From positions 98,752 through 162,751 of the forward strand of contig JAFVGB010000012.1 of the NCBI GenBank assembly GCA_017475185.1: a stretch of DNA of 64,000 nt. The letters are read 5' to 3'. The notes under the pieces are model-generated. The model ran no database searches. It worked only from the letters and a program-made list of their open reading frames with translations, and was not told where the DNA came from. A program made the translations under genes and the position numbers. The DNA comes from Clostridia bacterium. Its GTDB lineage: Bacteria; Bacillota_A; Clostridia; TANB77; CAG-508. Positions 60,125-64,000 of the stretch are shown here, piece by piece (position 1 is the first letter of the stretch; each line of letters begins with the position of its first letter).

Positions 60125-60625
60125 TTATTTATTATCCAACCAATCTAGTAAAATTTCAAATTCTTCATAATGATTTTTAAAAAACTTGTCATTTTCCATT
60201 AATTCCATTATTTCTTCTTTTGAAAACCAATGTAAAGAAGCAACTTCCTCTTCTTGTAATTCAAGATTTTCAATATTTGGCACATCCATTTTTATATAAT
60301 AATCATCCCAAAATACTCTTTCTTCTTCTGATCTTCCTCCAAAATATAGTTGTAAATCTTCTGGTTTAATATCAAGTCCAATTTCCTCTTTTACTTCTGT
60401 CAAAATGCCTTGTATACTATCTTCTCCTGACTTTGGATGTCCACCTGTTGTAGCATATTTTCCATTTTTTCTTTCACTTCTTTTTTGAATTAAAAATTTA
60501 CCATCTGAATTTTGAATAAAAACTAAAACTACTATTATATAACTTCCTTCTGGAATCTCTTCTCCTTTAAATATTGTCTTTCCTGTCAAATTTCTATTTT
60601 CATCATATAAATCTCTTTTTTCCAT
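60125..60625 (-). CDS. Nudix hydrolase
   Basis: 166 residues. The Nudix box is GGHPKSGEDSIQGILTEVKEEIGLD (spread over about residues 61-85), with the metal-binding EVKEE Glu residues intact and Thr where the usual Arg of REUXEE stands. The opening (LYDENRNLTGKTIFKGEEIPEGSY) recalls the Idi-like branch, which acts on nucleoside or isoprenoid diphosphates. Substrate unknown. AGGAG precedes the ATG. It lies 12 nt after the LRR protein gene and shares its terminator. Confidence 0.88.
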   Translation of the reverse strand: MEKRDLYDENRNLTGKTIFKGEEIPEGSYIIVVLVFIQNSDGKFLIQKRSERKNGKYATTGGHPKSGEDSIQGILTEVKEEIGLDIKPEDLQLYFGGRSEEERVFWDDYYIKMDVPNIENLELQEEEVASLHWFSKEEIMELMENDKFFKNHYEEFEILLDWLDNK

Positions 60626-60637
60626 AATTATATTCTC

Positions 60638-61879
60638 CTATTTGTTGTCATATTTTGAAAATTCATCACTCATATAATTGTTTCTATACATATCAATCAT
60701 CGCATAGTATCTGCTATGCGTTCTCCAACCACTATTTGTTGACCCAGAGCCTGTTGTAACAAGTTTTACATTAGGATATGTATCTCTTATAGTTTTATAA
60801 GAATCACTTGAAATATTATCACTAATTAACCATAATCTTTCTAATAGTGGAAAATTCAAAATACCATCTATATTAGAAAAGCGATAATTAAATGATATAT
60901 TCAAATCCACCATTTCTGTACATGCAGCCAATGGAGTTACATCTGTTATATTATTCATAAACAATTCTAAATAATGTAAATGCTTTAAATTTGCTAATGG
61001 AGAAATATCTTTAATCTTATTATCTGCAAGTATCAAAACTCTTAAATTAGGCAAATATTCGCCTATTACAGATATATCCTCTATTGCCTGATGACCTAAA
61101 TCTAAAGCTTGCAATTCAGTACAATACTTTAAAACTTGTATATCATTTGATGTCATTCTTCTATAATTATAATCAACTATTAAAACTGAAAATGCCACAC
61201 TATCTGTCCTTAAAGACCATTTTCCTAAATGTACTACCCAATCAATTTTTATGTTAGGAAACTCCATTCTTAAATTTCCAAGTTGTTCATTTGTTAAATT
61301 TGAATTACTAAAATCTATTTTTTTCAGATTATTCAACAATTTTAAAGACTTCTTTAAATCTTCAATATCTGTTATAGTTCTATTACTTAAATCTAAAGTT
61401 TCTATATCACTTTCAACATTTTCACCTAAAATATCAATTTTCCATTTAAATTTTATGTTAGGAAAAGTCTCTTGTATTGCTATTTTTTCATTTTTAGTTA
61501 ACTGCTGATTATTTAAATTAACCTCTTTTATATTAGTCAGCAACATCAATTTTCTAACAAAATTCTGATCAATACTAACATTCGATAAATCTAAATAAAT
61601 ATCATCTTCATAAACTTTTTTTCCATATACATCATAATAAACTTTACCTTTAATAACAGCATTAGGATATAATTGAATCAATTTTTGTTTATCTTCATAT
61701 AAAATTTCCTTTATTTCATTGTTAGATAAATTGCTGTTTTCAACAGGTTCTGATGTATATCTTTTTACATTCTTTCCAATAACCGGAACTAAATTTTCAA
61801 CAACTAAATAAATTATTATAAAAACAACTAAACTTATAGCAATAATTAATAAACTTTTTAATATTTTTCGATTTCTCAT
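60638..61879 (-). CDS. Membrane-anchored leucine-rich-repeat protein (internalin-type)
   Basis: 413 residues. One N-terminal membrane helix (about 9-30) is followed by repeats of two kinds: long degenerate ones (LDLSNVSID..FVRKLMLLTNIKEVNLNNQ) and, from about 240, classical 22-residue internalin repeats (LQALDLGHQAIEDISVIGEYLPNLRVLILADNKIKDISPLANLKHLHYLEL, given here only as a pattern over residues about 245-300). The repeats should bind a protein or sugar outside the cell. The first gene of a pair with the Nudix enzyme. Confidence 0.87.
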   Translation of the reverse strand: MRNRKILKSLLIIAISLVVFIIIYLVVENLVPVIGKNVKRYTSEPVENSNLSNNEIKEILYEDKQKLIQLYPNAVIKGKVYYDVYGKKVYEDDIYLDLSNVSIDQNFVRKLMLLTNIKEVNLNNQQLTKNEKIAIQETFPNIKFKWKIDILGENVESDIETLDLSNRTITDIEDLKKSLKLLNNLKKIDFSNSNLTNEQLGNLRMEFPNIKIDWVVHLGKWSLRTDSVAFSVLIVDYNYRRMTSNDIQVLKYCTELQALDLGHQAIEDISVIGEYLPNLRVLILADNKIKDISPLANLKHLHYLELFMNNITDVTPLAACTEMVDLNISFNYRFSNIDGILNFPLLERLWLISDNISSDSYKTIRDTYPNVKLVTTGSGSTNSGWRTHSRYYAMIDMYRNNYMSDEFSKYDNK

Positions 61880-61921
61880 ATTTCCCTTTATTTTCCCTTT
61901 TCTTTTGTTTTATTCATAATT

Positions 61922-61949
61922 ATTTTATCACATATAATTTTTATGGCAA
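61922..61949 (-). promoter_or_regulatory. Promoter of the LRR-Nudix operon
   Basis: TTGCCA (61944-61949), 16-nt spacer and TAAAAT (61922-61927), with TGTGA just upstream of the -10 (extended form). Confidence 0.5.
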
Positions 61950-61987
61950 CATTTTTTAAAATTTTATTAAAAATACTTAATAAATTT

Positions 61988-62968
61988 TTATAATAATTCT
62001 TTTCTTAACTCTTCACCTGATTTTTCAGAAAGCATTGCTGGTGGTAAATCTAGTATTGTTTTCGCACCATATTGTCCACTGCAACTTAATCTGTACGTAG
62101 CTCTAGCTAATGCTATTAAGACTGATGCAGTAAATTCAGGATTTGAATCTAATTTTAATGAATATTCTATAATTTGATTATTATTATCCCCGGTTTTACC
62201 ACTATGAATAACAAATCCTCCATGTGGCATTTTACTATGATTTGCTTTTAATTCTTCTTCTGAAATAAAATGAACTTCTGTATGATATTCATCAAAATAA
62301 TTTGGCATTGTTTTTATTTCTTCTTCTATTTTGGCTAAATTTGCTCCATCCTCAGCAACAACAAAACATTCTCTTAAATGTTTTTCCGCTGTTGTTAATT
62401 CTGGGTTTTCACCTTTTCTTACTCGTTCTATTGCATCTTCAATTGGAATAGTATATTGAACTCCATTTTTAACCCCATTAACTCGTCTAATAGCATCAGA
62501 ATGACCTTGACTTACACCTTTTCCCCAGAATGTGTATGTTTTACCACCAGATAGAATTGCATCAGCATAAGTTCTCATTACAGAGAACATTCCTGGATCC
62601 CAACCACCTGAAATTACAGCTGTTTTATTAGATTGTATTGCTGATTCATTTACCGCATTATAGTATTCTGGTATTTTTGCATGAGTATCAAAACTATCAA
62701 CAGTATTAAATAATTTTGCTGTCTCTACGACTTGAACAGGCAAATCTGTTGCAGAACCACCACACATAATCATTACATCTATTTTATCAGTCCACTTTTC
62801 CATTTCATTTATATTGATAACTGGTACGTCTGAATTAGTATTTAAATCTGATGGATTTCGTCTCGTAAAAATTGCTACAAGTTTCATATCACTTGATTTT
62901 TTTATTTCTTTTTCAATTCCCTTTCCTAAATTACCATATCCACATATTCCTACTTTAATTGTGTTCAT
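61988..62968 (-). CDS. ddh: meso-Diaminopimelate D-dehydrogenase
   Basis: 326 residues, standard length. The Rossmann motif GICGYGNLGKGIE (about 8-20) is followed by IFTRRNP (NADP-binding Arg pair, about 34-40), MIMCGGSATD (about 67), DSFDTHAKIPEY (about 92), SGGWDPGMFSVMR (about 118) and the dimerisation/active-site WGKGVSQGHSDAIRR (about 146). It makes meso-DAP from tetrahydrodipicolinate in one step with ammonia and NADPH, so this organism has the dehydrogenase shortcut. AGGAGG precedes the ATG. dapA lies 106 nt upstream. Confidence 0.96.
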   Translation of the reverse strand: MNTIKVGICGYGNLGKGIEKEIKKSSDMKLVAIFTRRNPSDLNTNSDVPVININEMEKWTDKIDVMIMCGGSATDLPVQVVETAKLFNTVDSFDTHAKIPEYYNAVNESAIQSNKTAVISGGWDPGMFSVMRTYADAILSGGKTYTFWGKGVSQGHSDAIRRVNGVKNGVQYTIPIEDAIERVRKGENPELTTAEKHLRECFVVAEDGANLAKIEEEIKTMPNYFDEYHTEVHFISEEELKANHSKMPHGGFVIHSGKTGDNNNQIIEYSLKLDSNPEFTASVLIALARATYRLSCSGQYGAKTILDLPPAMLSEKSGEELRKELL

Positions 62969-63073
62969 AACAATTCCTCCTTAAACTTATACTAAATCTC
63001 TCATATTATATAATCCATTTTGTCAAAACCATATCTCATTTTTGAATTAATCCTCATTTATCATACTAATTAT

Positions 63074-63958
63074 TTAAATTAATTTATGTTTTTTCATGAT
63101 ATTTTTCATCTTTTCTTTATTTTCATCAGATAACTCAATCAATGGCAAACGAGGTTTTCCATAGTTATATCCAATTAAATTTAATGCATGTTTTACAGGA
63201 ATTGGATTAACTTCTGAAAACAAACTATCAATAAAATCAAGTATATCTAATTGCATTTTACAAGCTTCTTTAATTTGTCCATCTAAGTATTTTCTAACCA
63301 TTTCGCAAGTATATTTTGGCATTACATTTGATAAAACTGAAATCACTCCTTTTCCTCCTAAAGAAAGAACTGGAATTATTTGATCATCATTTCCTGAATA
63401 AATTGTTAAATCATCCCCACATAGATTAGCTATTTTAGCCACTTGAGATATATTTCCACTTGCCTCTTTTATAGCAACAATATTTTCAATTTTTGATAAT
63501 TCAAAACATGTTTCAGGAACTATATTTACACCTGTTCGTGATGGAACACTATATAATATAATTGGAATAGTTATCGCATCTGAAATTTCTTTATAGTGTG
63601 CAATCAAGCCCTTTTGAGTTGTTTTATTATAGTATGGTGTAACAACAAGCACTCCATCTGCTCCAACGCTTTCCGCATATTTTGACATTTCTACCGCTTC
63701 TTTTGTATTATTACTTCCAGTTCCAGCAATTACCTTTGTTCTACCATTTACTGTATCCACTACAAATTTAATAGTTTCTTTTCTTTCTTCTTTTGACATT
63801 GTAGATGATTCACCTGTTGTTCCACAAACTATTATACTGTCAATTCCATTTTCAATTTGGTTTTCAATTATTTTTTTAAACTCGTCAAAGTTAACACCAT
63901 CTTCTGTAAATGGTGTAGCTATTGCAGTTCCACATCCTTCAAAAATGATTTTTTTCAT
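63074..63958 (-). CDS. dapA: 4-hydroxy-tetrahydrodipicolinate synthase
   Basis: 294 residues. GTAIATPF (about 10), VCGTTGESSTMS with the paired Thr (about 42), TPYYNKTT with the catalytic Tyr (about 132), SVPSRTGVNI (about 136) and IVAIKEASGN with the Schiff-base Lys (about 160) are all in place. It condenses pyruvate and aspartate semialdehyde. The start at 63958 is taken because GAAAGGA lies 12 nt upstream, while the ATG at 63970 directly abuts that site. It precedes ddh, so the two give tetrahydrodipicolinate and then meso-DAP for wall and lysine. Confidence 0.95.
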   Translation of the reverse strand: MKKIIFEGCGTAIATPFTEDGVNFDEFKKIIENQIENGIDSIIVCGTTGESSTMSKEERKETIKFVVDTVNGRTKVIAGTGSNNTKEAVEMSKYAESVGADGVLVVTPYYNKTTQKGLIAHYKEISDAITIPIILYSVPSRTGVNIVPETCFELSKIENIVAIKEASGNISQVAKIANLCGDDLTIYSGNDDQIIPVLSLGGKGVISVLSNVMPKYTCEMVRKYLDGQIKEACKMQLDILDFIDSLFSEVNPIPVKHALNLIGYNYGKPRLPLIELSDENKEKMKNIMKKHKLI

Positions 63959-64000
63959 ATACTTAATCATTCCTTTCTAATAAGAGTTATTTTTTATTCA

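Overview
This window looks like chromosome from a low-GC, Gram-positive anaerobe of the Bacillota, most likely class Clostridia. The DNA is strongly AT-rich. Strong AGGAGG ribosome sites and TTGACA/TATAAT promoters are common, and there is a tyrosine T-box leader. S-layer-homology (SLH) proteins, a diaminopimelate dehydrogenase and the Clostridia-typical gene order IreB-RuvX-DUF1292 are also present. No rRNA, tRNA, CRISPR array, prophage or insertion sequence was seen. Almost all genes lie on the minus strand; only four are on the plus strand.

Left third (1-19.9 kb) is a cell-surface region. It begins with a partial BspA-type leucine-rich-repeat protein cut by the window edge. Two pairs of polyprenyl-phosphate-sugar synthase-like glycosyltransferase plus polytopic membrane protein follow, lying on either side of a beta-helix/SLH surface protein, and then a second SLH protein. 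From 19.8 kb down to 8.8 kb is a Wzx/Wzy-type polysaccharide locus. It encodes a priming sugar-phosphate transferase, three further glycosyltransferases, a CDP-glycerol glycerophosphotransferase and its cytidylyltransferase, an acetyltransferase, an EpsG/Wzy polymerase, a pyruvyltransferase, a flippase and a fused chain-length regulator/tyrosine kinase. Together they should make a glycerol-phosphate- and pyruvate-bearing polymer. Pyruvylated wall polymers are what SLH domains bind, which gives the neighbourhood a coherent logic.

Middle (20-34 kb): an isolated plus-strand gene of unknown function, a Fic protein, a lipoprotein and a zinc-ribbon membrane protein that share one C-terminal domain, an RNHCP protein, a uridine-kinase-like nucleoside kinase, mutS-miaB, rpmE, a short membrane protein with its own promoter, recG and a TetR-DUF998 pair.

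34-43 kb is an envelope-stress and transport block: an XRE membrane regulator, a DUF4097 protein and a TraB/PrgY-like protein in one operon; a small membrane-protein operon with a CPBP protease relative; and a heterodimeric ABC exporter.

43-49.3 kb holds the most unusual unit. It contains a small membrane protein, a 1222-residue protein (receiver-like N-terminus, coiled-coil repeats, two AT-hook motifs, a very acidic linker and a TadZ/CpaE-like ATPase domain lacking the P-loop lysine) and a GAF/pseudo-GGDEF membrane protein. These are followed at close spacing by ireB and ruvX, then by DUF1292.

Right end (49-64 kb): a GH13 maltodextrin-degrading enzyme; a T-box-controlled trmL-tyrS operon; an S66 carboxypeptidase; a YugP-like metalloprotease; a HerA-like ATPase; a Y-family polymerase with a candidate LexA box; Nudix and LRR proteins; and ddh-dapA for lysine/diaminopimelate synthesis.

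A dispersed intergenic repeat of about 31 bp with a GGACGGTC core occurs at least eight times between 23 and 53 kb and never in the surface locus. Its end bases co-vary, which supports a folded hairpin.
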